A DNA stretch of 64,000 nucleotides from an uncultured Bacteroidota bacterium (GCA_903839875.1 CAIMDZ010000071.1:1-64000), one strand, 5' to 3'. Counted from the stretch's first letter, positions 17,240 through 26,392 are shown. The notes: generated from the letters alone by a model not told the origin. Made by a program: numbers and translations.

Positions 17240-18106
17240 TCATGGCAAAATGAATGGTGAAAGCAATGAAAGTACCGTGGTTTTATCCAACGGCTCATCA
17301 AATGCCGCTGTGGCTGATAATTCAGGTATGTTGCCTGTCAGTCCCGGCAATGAAGTGATCACTATATTATTCAGTTGTTTGGTATTATCTTCTCCCAGGT
17401 AGTAAGACTGTAAGGCAGGCGTGGGTGGTATATTATTGTTAATCCATGGCGCTGGAATTTCCATAGCGCTGATCGGGGGTAGCCTGCGTATTAGACGAAC
17501 AAAAGAAGCATGCCTGCCTTCGGTAGCAACCATCTGTTGTGCCTGTACAAATACCGGGTTACCCAACAGGTATTGAAACTGTCCGTTATGGGCACGGATA
17601 CCGAGATCTTCGAAGGTAGACGCTATCACTAAAAAAGTAGGGTAATCATCAAAGGTCTGGTAGATGCCTGCTTTGGTAAAATCATAGGCCGAAGGCACAT
17701 AAAAACCTTCAGTAGTAGGATCACTGAAATGGTTAGGGGTATAGGGTGTACCGCCAAGAGCAGTAATAGTAGTGTTTAAAAAGTTAATGTGCGCCAATTC
17801 GTGGCTTTCAATTATTTTAAAACCGGGTAAATCGCCCGCAGGTATCAACCCACCAGTGTTATTGGCAGTGCGGTAAAAGGCGTATTCAAAATACTCACGT
17901 TCCAGGGCAAAATTCAAAACATCTATCACGGTGGTAGTGGTAGTCTTGCCGTAGGCTTTCTTAAAAAGTGATCCGATTGCAAAAGGCAGTGCAGCTACCG
18001 CTACTTTGGCGCCAAAGCTTTTCAGCACACTACGCCGCGGGCTCAGTTTTTCATAAACCTCCGGATCAGTCTTTTCAATTTCGTGCAGTATATTTCTAAA
18101 GTCCAT
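17240..18106 (-). CDS. Ferritin-like domain protein
   Basis: 288 residues from the ATG at 18106 (MDFRNILHEIEKTDP). A hydrophobic stretch near 30-48 (AKVAVAALPFAIGSLF) after SPRRSVLKSFG resembles a Tat-type export signal. The rest fits the ferritin-like family PF13668: VLNFALEREYFEYAFY, ESHELAHINFLNT, ASTFEDLGIRAHNGQ and ATEGRHASFVRL carry the Glu/His pairs expected to bind a di-metal site. It follows a related gene by 13 bp and shares its terminator. Known homologs are linked to desiccation and stress; the function here is not established. Confidence 0.8.
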   Translation of the reverse strand: MDFRNILHEIEKTDPEVYEKLSPRRSVLKSFGAKVAVAALPFAIGSLFKKAYGKTTTTTVIDVLNFALEREYFEYAFYRTANNTGGLIPAGDLPGFKIIESHELAHINFLNTTITALGGTPYTPNHFSDPTTEGFYVPSAYDFTKAGIYQTFDDYPTFLVIASTFEDLGIRAHNGQFQYLLGNPVFVQAQQMVATEGRHASFVRLIRRLPPISAMEIPAPWINNNIPPTPALQSYYLGEDNTKQLNNIVITSLPGLTGNIPELSATAAFDEPLDKTTVLSLLSPFILP

Positions 18107-18119
18107 GATCTTCTTTTGG

Positions 18120-18809
18120 TTAGTTTGGTAATCTGCTTGAATCAAACAGTGTATGCGAGTAAGTCCCTGCTGCTGCAAGCACCGCAGAAGGAGATATTGA
18201 CTGGCCAAGGCCGTTTACATCAGTAACTGTGTTGTCGCTCAAAGTGTTAGGGTTAAGTACATCGCGGCAATAAGCCGAATGACGGGCTTCCACCGATACC
18301 ATTTTACTGAATGCCAGCCCATAATCAGAATTTGTAAATAAGCCGGATGCGCCAATAAGTCCCGATATCACAATATCCTCAATTTTTGCTCCACTGGTAA
18401 GTGTGCTGGTGCGGTCTGCAAATGTCACCGTAGAAAAATCAGGCTGAATAGTGGTAACCGCACTGTTGCCCAGTATCTTCTTAAAAAATTCCCTGTGGGC
18501 TATTTCCTGGTCGCGCAGATCGCTGAGTGCAAGTAGTTCTTTATGGTCAGCTCCATAGTAGGGAGTTGCAACTGCCTGTGTATAAAAGGCAGCCTCAATC
18601 TGATTCAGGACATAAAGGAAGTTCAGTAAGGCCGTATCTCCGGCGCCCAGGTATATATTTGTTGGCCCGGATCTGGGCCGGCAGGCAGTCATCAAAACCC
18701 CTGCTCCTGCGATTCCGCCTGCCAGTTGAAAAAAACGGCGCCTCGATACACCTGGTATCTTATCCGTAATTTCCACCTGCTGTTCCCCGGGTGAATTCAT
18801 TATTTTCAT
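18120..18809 (-). CDS. Ferritin-like lipoprotein with Tat signal
   Basis: 229 residues. The N-terminus has a twin-arginine motif (SRRRFFQLAGG) followed by a lipobox at VLMTAC, so it is likely exported folded and lipidated at Cys43. The ferritin-like helices contain LNQIEAAFYTQA, DLRDQEIAHREFFKKI and VSVEARHSAYCRDVL with the paired Glu/His residues. It is the first gene of a two-gene operon with 17240-18106 and the two are paralogous in layout. A 7-bp-arm palindrome GTATATT-CTT-AATATAC lies 35-51 bp upstream. Confidence 0.8.
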   Translation of the reverse strand: MKIMNSPGEQQVEITDKIPGVSRRRFFQLAGGIAGAGVLMTACRPRSGPTNIYLGAGDTALLNFLYVLNQIEAAFYTQAVATPYYGADHKELLALSDLRDQEIAHREFFKKILGNSAVTTIQPDFSTVTFADRTSTLTSGAKIEDIVISGLIGASGLFTNSDYGLAFSKMVSVEARHSAYCRDVLNPNTLSDNTVTDVNGLGQSISPSAVLAAAGTYSHTLFDSSRLPN

Positions 18810-19229
18810 ACGCGCTGATTAATCGTTTTTAGTACAGGTCAGGGTATATTCTTAATATACAACTTCCCAACCGGCCTTAAAATTAAATAAAGCAAGCTGC
18901 AAAGCAACATATTCCCTGTGCTTTGTACAATTTTTTTTACCGGAATATTATAACCTGGCTCACTAAAAGTCTTAAAGTTATTCAGAAAAATCAGGAAAAA
19001 AAATTTTGGAGGCTTTTTTGATATGATATTGCATATTTATACACTATTATCCTGTAAGGCTTTAATCTAATTCCATCCGAAAAATAGTTGCCCCTGCAGG
19101 AACAAGTTTCCGATTTTTCTTTGGTAGGTCGGGTAAATAAAAATTATTCGTCGCTTTACCCAAAACGAAAGTTAAGATAATTTCATTCTACCAACCAATT
19201 CAAAAAAGATTAGTATTTTTATATACATA
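18810..19229. other. AT-rich divergent intergenic region
   Basis: No gene seen. It separates the leftward ferritin-like operon from a rightward secreted-protein pseudogene. Notable sites are the palindrome GTATATTCTTAATATAC (18844-18860) and a weak GGGTAAA...TTTACCC pair (19134-19163). Confidence 0.5.
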
Positions 19230-20264
19230 ATGAAATTCCATAACATTTTTCTTTTCATTTTATTCCTATCCTCCTTTCATCATGCTCATGCGCAGGTATG
19301 GGAAAAGCAGCCTATAGTTAAAGACAATGGTGACTCCCTTTTGCTAAAAGCTGATGTAACTAACTTTGACAAGGATGGAAACTATTGTTTCGTAAAACAC
19401 TACGGAAACGAAAGTTACATCATAACAAAGAACAGAAATTATGGCAAATTCAGGTATTCTTCCGGAGTGTCTGCATCGGGCGGCGAATTAATGACGTTTT
19501 ATAATAATGAAGGGAATGATATTTATTACAAAAATGCTAAAGGCACTATAATATTCGAACCTGTAAACGGGCGATTAGACAACATCATTTCATCAGGTAC
19601 TGACAACAACATGGCTATTACCTGTGAAAGTGGCGACGAAGTTGAATATTATGTAAATGGAAGGCTGGTAAATATCGTTGCAAAGCAAGCACAGCCAATG
19701 TTGGATCATGATTGGTACGCATTTAGCGAAAACGGCAATGTACTATTTTCTTATAAAAAAAATGGATGATCTTTTCTCTCTCTGAATTATAAACTAATTG
19801 ACTGTACAAGATTCTCTTACGATAAATTAGCTATCAATAACGATGGTAATTTTCATTATGCAATAGGTAGTCACATGCATATACATGGAAAGGACGATTA
19901 TGGATTTTATTTGCACACCAATAACAAGGTCTTTGGCCCTGTGAGAACAGATTGGGATCATTATTTGGGTAATGATAACTCTTATTATTTTAAAGGTGAC
20001 GACAGTGGCCCTGAGTATATTTTGATAAATGATAGCTTGTATCGTAATTCAGGTAACTTCAGTAATATCCTACTATCTGGCAGGAATAAATTTTTCTTTA
20101 GTTATACCAATAAATCATCCCTATTTATTAACTGTTGCGGTAAATCCATGAAACAAAACTACTCTGACATTTATTATCCTGCTATGGATAAAAATGGTAA
20201 TTATAGCTTTTTTGGGCGAAGAGGTCATTATATATATTATAATAATTCTACTTTAACAGGTTAA
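19230..20264 (+). pseudogene. Secreted protein gene interrupted by one in-frame TGA
   Basis: The frame opens with a signal peptide (MKFHNIFLFILFLSSFHHAHAQ) and runs 179 codons to a TGA at 19767-19769. The same frame then continues without any further stop to 20264, 344 codons in all. The halves share a style of repeated strands (FDKDGNYCFVKHYG before, INNDGNFHYAIG and MDKNGNYSFFGRRG after), so this is one gene. KKNG-TGA-SFLSLNYK fits a TGG-to-TGA or GGA-to-TGA nonsense change. No SECIS or selenoprotein context was seen. Function unknown; the repeats suggest a propeller-like fold. If translated, the first part gives a 179-residue secreted protein. Confidence 0.75.
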
Positions 20265-20951
20265 AATAAGAGTAAATAATTTGTTGTTTCCAATTATTAT
20301 GTTATATATGTACTGCATAAATATTTGATTATTAATAATTAACACATACGAATATGAATTTTAGAAATTCACCCAGCCGAGGAAATTCGGTTCAAAAAAT
20401 TTATATATGACTCTGGGCTATCCGAACCAAAACTCACCATAAGCCAGAATTGGCATTCCAGTATTGCAAGTGGAAAATTTGTAAAGGGCTATACCCAATT
20501 TCATTGATGATAATAAGGTCTGTAGTCATGCAATGCAGATCGCCTTTTTCATTAAAAATATCAATACGATTGATATACTCCCTTCTTGGCTGTTAAAATA
20601 CCTCAAACATTTTTGGTATCATATAATCAAAAACATTTTTGCAGTATTTATTATCTATCCAGTCAGGATGACAAATGCGAGTGTAAAGTGCGAGAATTGT
20701 TGGTGGGGACACGCAACAACGGCGGTAGATTTTCAATTTTACTTCGCTAGGAAGAATACCAGTCGCAGACTGGGGGGATTGCGCAGACACGAGTCGGCTA
20801 TGCACAGGGGCTTTGCTTGAGACTCGCGCCAGTGAAAGTTTTTTCTTTGTTTGTTCAATAAAAATCCAAAGTTGAAGGGTGCCACCGCCACTGAAGATAA
20901 AGAGTGGTGGGCAGCCGGGACAATAATAGTCGGAAGACGTTGTGAGGCCTT

Positions 20952-20986
20952 ACCCCGGCCCTCTCCCAAGGAGAGGGTGATGTTAC
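20952..20986. repeat. Dispersed palindrome, family C (CCCTCTCC / GGAGAGGG)
   Basis: ACCCCGGCCCTCTCCCAAGG followed by AGAGGGTGATGTTAC. The stem CCCTCTCC/GGAGAGGG is shared with the copy inside the 3' end of hemE (25393-25430), including the flanking CCCCGG and TGTTAC. Confidence 0.8.
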
Positions 20987-21246
20987 GAAGGCGCGGGTTT
21001 CCGGGGCGTGGAATTTCTGCTCATTTTGAACTCATTTGTCAAAAAAATTCTAACGTCATTTCAAGTGTCACACATTTATGACAAACAATTTTTACAATCA
21101 TGACCAAAGTCATGTTGTTGAAATCCTTTGCCAGCTTGTATTTCAGGGGAATGAATGATCTTAGTTTGACAAAATTATGACATCAATCATACAGCCAAAT
21201 GACGTAGCTATGACATGGAAATTATGTACTGCGGGGTAGGTGGAAG

Positions 21247-21254
21247 TACCTTTG
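21247..21254 (+). promoter_or_regulatory. -7 promoter box of the heme gene cluster
   Basis: TACCTTTG, an exact TAnnTTTG match 25 bp before the hemA ATG. No clear -33 TTTG. The CATGAC/GTCATG palindrome 133 bp upstream could be an operator. Confidence 0.5.
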
Positions 21255-21278
21255 TGTCAGAGTTTTTAACAGAAGTGT

Positions 21279-22598
21279 ATGAACACGAAAGACAAGCAAA
21301 ATATTCAGAATTTTTGGGCGGTAGGGATCAATTACAAAAAGACCGATGCATCACTCAGAGGTATGTATGCGGTGAATAATGAACAGTATGATTACCTGCT
21401 TTCCATAGCCCCGGATTTTGATATTAATGAGTTCTTTATCCTTTCTACCTGCAACCGCACCGAAATATATGGTTTTGCCGATAATGCCAGCCAGCTGATT
21501 GACCTGGTATGTACCGTTACCGCAGGAGACAAGGCTACATTTACGAATATGGCTTATGTGAAAAACTGCCAGCAGGCAATCGAACATTTATTCCAGGTAG
21601 GTGCAGGGCTTGATTCACAGATATTAGGCGATTACGAAATATTAGGACAGATTAAGAATGCCGTAAAGAATGCCAAGACACAGAGTTTTATAGGTCCATT
21701 TATGGAAAGGCTGATCAATTCAGTTTTGCAGGCATCAAAAGCTATTAAGACACATACTGCTCTTAGCGGCGGAACAGTTTCTACATCCTTTGCAGCAGTG
21801 CAATATATAAGGGAGTTTTATGAGGGGCCAACCGTAACTCCCAGAATGAAATGCCCGTCAACCGCGCATATAATGACGTGCCCGGTTACTGCCCACGCTA
21901 CCGCTCACGGAAAGATAAATATTGAAGATAAGAAGATCGTGTTGCTGGGAACTGGCAAAATAGGAAAGATCACCTGCAAGAACCTGGTAGATTACCTCAA
22001 TACACGCAATATCACGCTGATCAACAGGACAACAGAAACGGCGGCTGTACTTGCCAATGAGCTGAACCTGAAATATGCACCTATTGAAAATCTTGCAGCC
22101 GAATTGAAAGATGCCGATATTATACTGTTATCTACCAGCGCCAACGAACCTGTGATAGTGAAGGAACACCTGGAAGGCTATGGAGATAAGCTGGTTATTG
22201 ATTTCTCGATACCATGTAATGTAGCCGCTGATGCGCAAACATTGCAGGGTGTGAAATTTGTGAATGTGGACAAACTGTCGAAGATAAAGGATGAGACGCT
22301 GAACCAGCGCAAAGCGGAAGTGCCAAAGGCAATTGCCATAATCAATGAACTGATCACAGAATTCAATGAGTGGTATGCCATGCGCAAAAATGTGCCTGTG
22401 CTGAAAGAAGTGAAAAATAAACTGAAAGAACTGAACGCAGCGCCTTTATTTACAGGTAACAGCCTGTTTTGCTCAGACCCTAATGCGGAAAACGAAGAAA
22501 AGATCCAGAAAGTAATAAATTCCCTCGCTAATAAGATCCGCAAAAATAATACACTGGGTTGCCATTATATTCAGGCGATAAATGAATATATTGCATAA
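21279..22598 (+). CDS. hemA: Glutamyl-tRNA reductase with Cys/His-rich insert
   Basis: 439 residues. It reduces glutamyl-tRNA(Glu) to glutamate-1-semialdehyde with NADPH, the first step of the C5 heme route, in the cytosol. The catalytic Cys58 lies in FILSTCNRTEIYG; GxGxxG of the NADPH domain is LLGTGKIGKITCKNL; the C-terminal dimerisation helices follow. Between domain I and the NADPH domain (about 184-212) there is an insert with an internal tandem repeat, MKCPSTAH-I-MTCPVTAH-ATAH, giving two Cys-Pro motifs (C192-P193, C201-P202) and three histidines (H197, H206, H210). This is not part of the GluTR core and resembles heme regulatory motifs. It is first in the heme cluster, 2 bp before hemC. 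Confidence 0.93.
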   Translation: MNTKDKQNIQNFWAVGINYKKTDASLRGMYAVNNEQYDYLLSIAPDFDINEFFILSTCNRTEIYGFADNASQLIDLVCTVTAGDKATFTNMAYVKNCQQAIEHLFQVGAGLDSQILGDYEILGQIKNAVKNAKTQSFIGPFMERLINSVLQASKAIKTHTALSGGTVSTSFAAVQYIREFYEGPTVTPRMKCPSTAHIMTCPVTAHATAHGKINIEDKKIVLLGTGKIGKITCKNLVDYLNTRNITLINRTTETAAVLANELNLKYAPIENLAAELKDADIILLSTSANEPVIVKEHLEGYGDKLVIDFSIPCNVAADAQTLQGVKFVNVDKLSKIKDETLNQRKAEVPKAIAIINELITEFNEWYAMRKNVPVLKEVKNKLKELNAAPLFTGNSLFCSDPNAENEEKIQKVINSLANKIRKNNTLGCHYIQAINEYIA

Positions 22599-22600
22599 TT

Positions 22601-23521
22601 ATGGAAAAGGTAATACGAATAGGTACCCGTGAAAGCCAGCTGGCTCTATGGCAGGCAAACACGGTAAAGGACATTTTGACTAAAAACGGGTACAAAGCAG
22701 AGCTGGTACTCATAAAAAGCGAAGGTGATACAGACCTGAAAACCCCGCTTTATGAATTAGGAGTACAGGGCATCTTTACCAGGGCGCTGGATATTGCATT
22801 GCTCAGCGGAGATATAGATATAGCCGTGCACTCCATGAAGGATGTGCCTACGCAGATGGCCAAAGGAATAGTGCAGATGGCAGTGTTGCCAAGGGCGTCT
22901 TACAAAGATATTATGGTGCCCAAAACAGCTGCTTCATTTTTAGACGACCTGGCGCCATATGTGATTGCTACCAGCAGTATCAGGCGCAAGGCGCAGTGGC
23001 TGAATAAATATCCGAATGACAAAATAGAAAACCTGCGTGGGAATGTGAATACACGGCTGCGCAAGGTGCAGGAAAATGACTGGAACGGCGCTATATTTGC
23101 TGCGGCAGGCCTGGAGCGAATTGGTCTGAGGCCGGAGCATGCAATAGAACTGGACTGGATGCTGCCGGCGCCTGCACAGGGGGCTATCATTGTTGTATGT
23201 CGGGAGGGTGATACCTATTGCCTGGAAGCGGGCGCTCAATTTCACGATGAGGACACGGCGTTGTGTACGCAAATAGAAAGAGATTTTTTAAGGGCCCTGA
23301 TGGGAGGCTGCTCCACACCTATCAGCGCTCTGGCAACGGTGGTTGGCGGTCAGGTGACATTTACCGGAAATATTTTGAGTACGGACGGGAAGCAAAAGAA
23401 AGAAATAACCAAAAAGGTATCGAAAAGCGAAGCCGTAAATTTAGGACAGTCTGCTGCAAAAGAGTTGCTGGAAAATGGGGGGCAGGCGATATTGGAGGGG
23501 TTTAGTAATGTGAAAATTTGA
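22601..23521 (+). CDS. hemC: Hydroxymethylbilane synthase (porphobilinogen deaminase)
   Basis: 306 residues. It polymerises four porphobilinogen units to hydroxymethylbilane. Recognised from RIGTRESQLALWQA, the HSMKDVPT catalytic segment, LRGNVNTRLRKV and the dipyrromethane-cofactor cysteine C237 in LMGGCSTPISALA. Starts 2 bp after hemA, so translation is probably coupled. The last residues (NVKI) and the stop are formed by the family B repeat GTGAAAATTTGAAAATG that fills the gap before hemD. Confidence 0.95.
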   Translation: MEKVIRIGTRESQLALWQANTVKDILTKNGYKAELVLIKSEGDTDLKTPLYELGVQGIFTRALDIALLSGDIDIAVHSMKDVPTQMAKGIVQMAVLPRASYKDIMVPKTAASFLDDLAPYVIATSSIRRKAQWLNKYPNDKIENLRGNVNTRLRKVQENDWNGAIFAAAGLERIGLRPEHAIELDWMLPAPAQGAIIVVCREGDTYCLEAGAQFHDEDTALCTQIERDFLRALMGGCSTPISALATVVGGQVTFTGNILSTDGKQKKEITKKVSKSEAVNLGQSAAKELLENGGQAILEGFSNVKI

Positions 23522-23571
23522 AAATGAGGAAATGTGAAAATGTGAGAATTAATTTGAAAATTTGAAAATGG
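23509..23571. repeat. Short degenerate array, family B (GTGAAAATG / TTTGAAAATG units)
   Basis: About six units of 8-10 bp (AATGTGAAAATTTG, AAAATGAGG, AAATGTGAAAATG, TTTGAAAATTTG, AAAATGG) start inside the last hemC codons and continue towards hemD. The same units follow the gcvP stop (44025-44068) and recur at 44350-44366. Confidence 0.75.
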
Positions 23572-23606
23572 CAGGTTGATTTATAAATTAATTGAGACAA
23601 GAGACA

Positions 23607-24356
23607 ATGAGTAAGCAGACAACTTTATTGAGCACGGTATTACTTGACCAGCCACTTATTGACCGGGCAGCGGAACATGGTATAGGGCTTGATATTATGT
23701 CGTTTATAGAAATTTCATCCGGCACTGGAAAGGAATTATGGACAGAAGTGGAGGAATTGTGCAGTCTGCCGGTTACGGCTGTATTCACAAGCGCCAATGC
23801 GGTAAGGGCTATTGCACAGGTAGCGCAAAATTCGAAACCGGACTGGAATATTTATTGCCTGGGTAATGCAACGGCAAAAGCGGTTTGCGAAAGTTTTGAT
23901 GAGCATTCCATAAAAGGCAGGGCAAATGATGCTTCCGAATTAGGTACACTGATCGTTGCCCATGATGTATGCGAAGTGGTGTTTTTTTGCGGTGATAAAC
24001 GGCTGGATACGCTGCCTGAAATATTGCACAGCAATGATATTTCAGTTCATGAACTGGTAGTATACCATACTGCTGAAACACCGGCAAAAATGGCAAAGCA
24101 GTATGATGGTATTTTGTTTTTCAGCCCCAGCGGGGTAAGTAGTTTTTTCAGCATTAATCATGCAGAACCGGGCACAGTATTCTTCGCAATTGGTCATACT
24201 ACTGCAAATGCGTTGGGTGAATATACTTCAGATAAACCTGTGATCAGTAGAATGCATTCAAAGGAAGGTCTGATAGATGAGGCTATCCAATATTTTAAAA
24301 AACAGGCATCCGTCCCGATAGTCCCGATAGCCATCGGGAGGACAGGAGCAAAATAA
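23607..24356 (+). CDS. hemD: Uroporphyrinogen-III synthase
   Basis: 249 residues from the ATG at 23607; a TTG five codons upstream is less likely. It closes and isomerises hydroxymethylbilane to uroporphyrinogen III. HemD is poorly conserved; the assignment rests on length, the two-domain Rossmann-like pattern (VFTSANAVRAIA near 60, IYCLGNATAKAV near 85, VVFFCGDKRLDTLPEIL, ILFFSPSGVSSFF near 170, FFAIGHTTANAL) and position between hemC and hemE. The C-terminus VPIVPIAIGRTGAK is encoded by a TCCCGATAG-CC-ATCGGGA palindromic repeat and is probably not part of the fold. Confidence 0.88.
   Translation: MSKQTTLLSTVLLDQPLIDRAAEHGIGLDIMSFIEISSGTGKELWTEVEELCSLPVTAVFTSANAVRAIAQVAQNSKPDWNIYCLGNATAKAVCESFDEHSIKGRANDASELGTLIVAHDVCEVVFFCGDKRLDTLPEILHSNDISVHELVVYHTAETPAKMAKQYDGILFFSPSGVSSFFSINHAEPGTVFFAIGHTTANALGEYTSDKPVISRMHSKEGLIDEAIQYFKKQASVPIVPIAIGRTGAK
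24312..24345. repeat. TCCCGAT palindrome inside the hemD 3' end
   Basis: GTCCCGATAG directly repeated and then TCCCGAT-AGCC-ATCGGGA. The same hairpin core occurs at 3310-3330. It encodes the last residues of HemD. Confidence 0.6.
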
Positions 24357-24365
24357 TTACATAAA

Positions 24366-25442
24366 ATGAGTGAATTAAAAAACGACCTTATTCTAAGGGC
24401 ATTAAGGGGAGAACAGTTATCGCGTCCGCCGGTGTGGATGATGCGGCAGGCGGGAAGGTATTTGCCTGACTATATAAAGCTGCGTGAGCAATACGATTTC
24501 TTCACCCGTGTAGAAACTCCCGAACTGGCATGCGAGATAACCCTTCAACCAGTAGAGCAGGTAGGAGTGGATGCTGCCATCCTTTTCTCCGACATATTGG
24601 TAATACCACAGGCTATGGGCCTGACGGTGTTATTGGAAGAAGGTAAGGGGCCGTTGTTGCCAAATGTAGTAAAAACGAAAGCTGACATAGATGCACTCAT
24701 TACCACGAATGTGGAAGAAAGGTTGGGATATGTGATGAAGGCATTAAAGCTGATCAAGACAGAACTCAATGGCCGCGTGCCTTTGATAGGTTTTGCAGGA
24801 GCTCCGTGGACATTGCTTTGTTACATGATAGAAGGGAAGGGCAGTAAATCATTTGATAAGGCAAAACAATTCTGCTTTACCCAACCTGAACTGGCGCACT
24901 CCCTGCTGCAAAAAATTACTGACATAACGATAGAGTATCTGAAGGCACAAGTAAAGTCGGGCGCGGACCTGGTACAGGTGTTTGATAGCTGGAGCGGTAT
25001 GCTGAGTCCTGCGGATTTTAAAGTATTTGCAAAACCTTACCTTTTGCAGATATCGGATGCGGTGAGCAAGGATGCTCCGGTGATATTGTTCCCCAAAGGG
25101 AGCTGGTATGCATTGCCTGAACTGAGCAAAAGCAGTGCCGCAGGCCTGGGCATTGACTGGAGCCTGACGCCACAAATGGCAAGGCAGATGACCAATAACA
25201 GCATAACGCTGCAAGGCAATTTTGACCCTACGAAATTACTGATGCCAATACCACAGATAAAGGAAGAAGTAAAGGAAATGATAGATGGCTTTGGGGTGAA
25301 CAGGTATATTGCTAACCTGGGGCATGGTATATTGCCGAATGTTCCTGTTGACCATGCAAGGGCGTTTGTGGATGCGGTGAAGGAATATAGCCTCACCCCG
25401 GCCCTCTCCAAAGGAGAGGGAGGTGTTACCATGGAAAATTAA
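24366..25442 (+). CDS. hemE: Uroporphyrinogen decarboxylase
   Basis: 358 residues; it decarboxylates uroporphyrinogen III to coproporphyrinogen III. Signature [16 protein letters not shown] near the N-terminus, [12 protein letters not shown] (Asp), [23 protein letters not shown] and [15 protein letters not shown] are all present. The family usually ends shortly after the VDAVKEY helix, at about 343 residues. Here a further 15 residues beginning [12 protein letters not shown] are encoded by the family C palindrome (25393-25430), so the C-terminus appears to have been rewritten by a repeat insertion. Nine bp after hemD. Confidence 0.95.
   Translation: MSELKNDLILRALRGEQLSRPPVWMMRQAGRYLPDYIKLREQYDFFTRVETPELACEITLQPVEQVGVDAAILFSDILVIPQAMGLTVLLEEGKGPLLPNVVKTKADIDALITTNVEERLGYVMKALKLIKTELNGRVPLIGFAGAPWTLLCYMIEGKGSKSFDKAKQFCFTQPELAHSLLQKITDITIEYLKAQVKSGADLVQVFDSWSGMLSPADFKVFAKPYLLQISDAVSKDAPVILFPKGSWYALPELSKSSAAGLGIDWSLTPQMARQMTNNSITLQGNFDPTKLLMPIPQIKEEVKEMIDGFGVNRYIANLGHGILPNVPVDHARAFVDAVKEYSLTPALSKGEGGVTMEN
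25393..25430. repeat. Dispersed palindrome, family C, inside the hemE 3' end
   Basis: TCACCCCGGCCCTCTCC, AAA, GGAGAGGGAGGTGTTACC. The 8-bp stem CCCTCTCC/GGAGAGGG spans 25402-25420. Near-identical to 20952-20986. Confidence 0.85.
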
Positions 25443-25450
25443 CGAAATTG

Positions 25451-26359
25451 ATGAGTGTAAGAGAGCAATTCATAGGATATGTGCACAACCTGCAGGATAC
25501 GATCTGCGCGGGGTTGGAAGCTGTGGATAGTAAAGCGAAATTTATAGAAGATATCTGGGAGAGGTCCGAAGGTGGTGGTGGCAGGACTAGGGTCATTGCG
25601 AACGGAAATGTTTTTGAAAAGGGTGGGGTAAATACATCAACAGTTTTTGGAGCATTGCCTTTGGCTATGCAGCAGGCATTTGGTGTAGCGGAAAGTAATT
25701 TCTTTGCCTGCGGTTTGTCGCTGGTGATTCATCCTGTTAATCCTTACGTGCCTACGGTACATGCCAACTGGCGTTATTTTGAGTTGTATGATAAGGAAGG
25801 CAAACGGATAGATTGCTGGTTTGGCGGAGGGACTGACCTTACACCAAATTATATCTTTGAAGAAGACGCGAAACACTTTCATACTACTTTAAAAAATGCA
25901 ATGTCAACCTTTGGTGACCACATATATGATGAGTGTAAAAAACATTGTGACGAATATTTTGTAAACAAGCACCGGGGTGATGAAATGCGCGGTATAGGCG
26001 GTGTGTTCTATGACTACCTGCGCCCGAAGGATGAGGCCGATGAGCTAAGGCATTTGGATTTCCAGGTGGCAAACGGTAATTCATTTTTGAATGCATACGT
26101 GCCGATTGTTGAAAGGAGAAAAGAGATACCCTACGGCGAAAAAGAGATAGAATGGCAGGAAGTAAGAAGAGGCAGATATGTAGAGTTTAACCTGATACAC
26201 GACCGCGGCACTATATTTGGATTGAAGACTAACGGCAGAACGGAAAGTATATTAATGAGCCTGCCGCCGAGAGCGAGATGGTATTATAACTACCTGCCTC
26301 CACCAGGTAGCAAGGAAGAGGAAATGATGAAATATTTAACACCGCATAGTTGGGTTTAA
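25451..26359 (+). CDS. hemF: Oxygen-dependent coproporphyrinogen-III oxidase
   Basis: 302 residues from ATG 25451 (a TTG just before is in frame). It oxidatively decarboxylates coproporphyrinogen III to protoporphyrinogen IX using O2, so heme can be made aerobically. Characteristic blocks: ERSEGGGGRTRVI, PTVHANWRYFE, WFGGGTDLTPNYIFEEDAKHFH split over residues 125-150, RGIGGVFYDYLRP and NLIHDRGTIFGLKTNGRTESILMSLPP in two stretches. Eight bp after hemE. A RAYT element follows it. Confidence 0.96.
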   Translation: MSVREQFIGYVHNLQDTICAGLEAVDSKAKFIEDIWERSEGGGGRTRVIANGNVFEKGGVNTSTVFGALPLAMQQAFGVAESNFFACGLSLVIHPVNPYVPTVHANWRYFELYDKEGKRIDCWFGGGTDLTPNYIFEEDAKHFHTTLKNAMSTFGDHIYDECKKHCDEYFVNKHRGDEMRGIGGVFYDYLRPKDEADELRHLDFQVANGNSFLNAYVPIVERRKEIPYGEKEIEWQEVRRGRYVEFNLIHDRGTIFGLKTNGRTESILMSLPPRARWYYNYLPPPGSKEEEMMKYLTPHSWV

Positions 26360-26392
26360 AGGTGTGCCACACCTCTGAGGTGTGGCACACCT
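26360..26392. repeat. 33-bp REP-like palindrome, left of RAYT
   Basis: AGGTGTGCCACACCTC-T-GAGGTGTGGCACACCT is a perfect inverted repeat with 16-bp arms, and each arm is itself a near-perfect AGGTGTG/CACACCT palindrome. A half copy follows at 26432-26450. GAGGTGTGGCACACCTA plus the following CTCGCG and T-rich run form two direct repeats (26377-26417 and 26434-26475). Confidence 0.9.

Larger units (their letters stand above)
20265..21278. other. Gene-poor region with degraded coding remnants before hemA
   Basis: No intact gene. On the minus strand, about 20440-20590 translates as EYINRIDIFNEKGDLHCMTT and DLIIINEIGYSPLQIF to a stop. A neighbouring frame (about 20593-20700) gives NKYCKNVFDYMIPKMFEVF. 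These look like pieces of one decayed gene of unknown family. The palindromic repeat ACCCCGGCCCTCTCCCAAGG lies at 20952-20971. Nearer hemA there is a perfect CATGAC-CAAA-GTCATG hairpin (21099-21114) and several TGACA motifs. Confidence 0.45.

Noticed and set aside
19767-19769. TGA as selenocysteine codon
   Set aside because: No SECIS-like hairpin directly after it, no selenoprotein family match and no sel genes in the window.
25386-25442. Frameshift at the hemE end
   Set aside because: The odd C-terminus is fully explained by the in-frame family C palindrome; the core of the enzyme is intact up to it.
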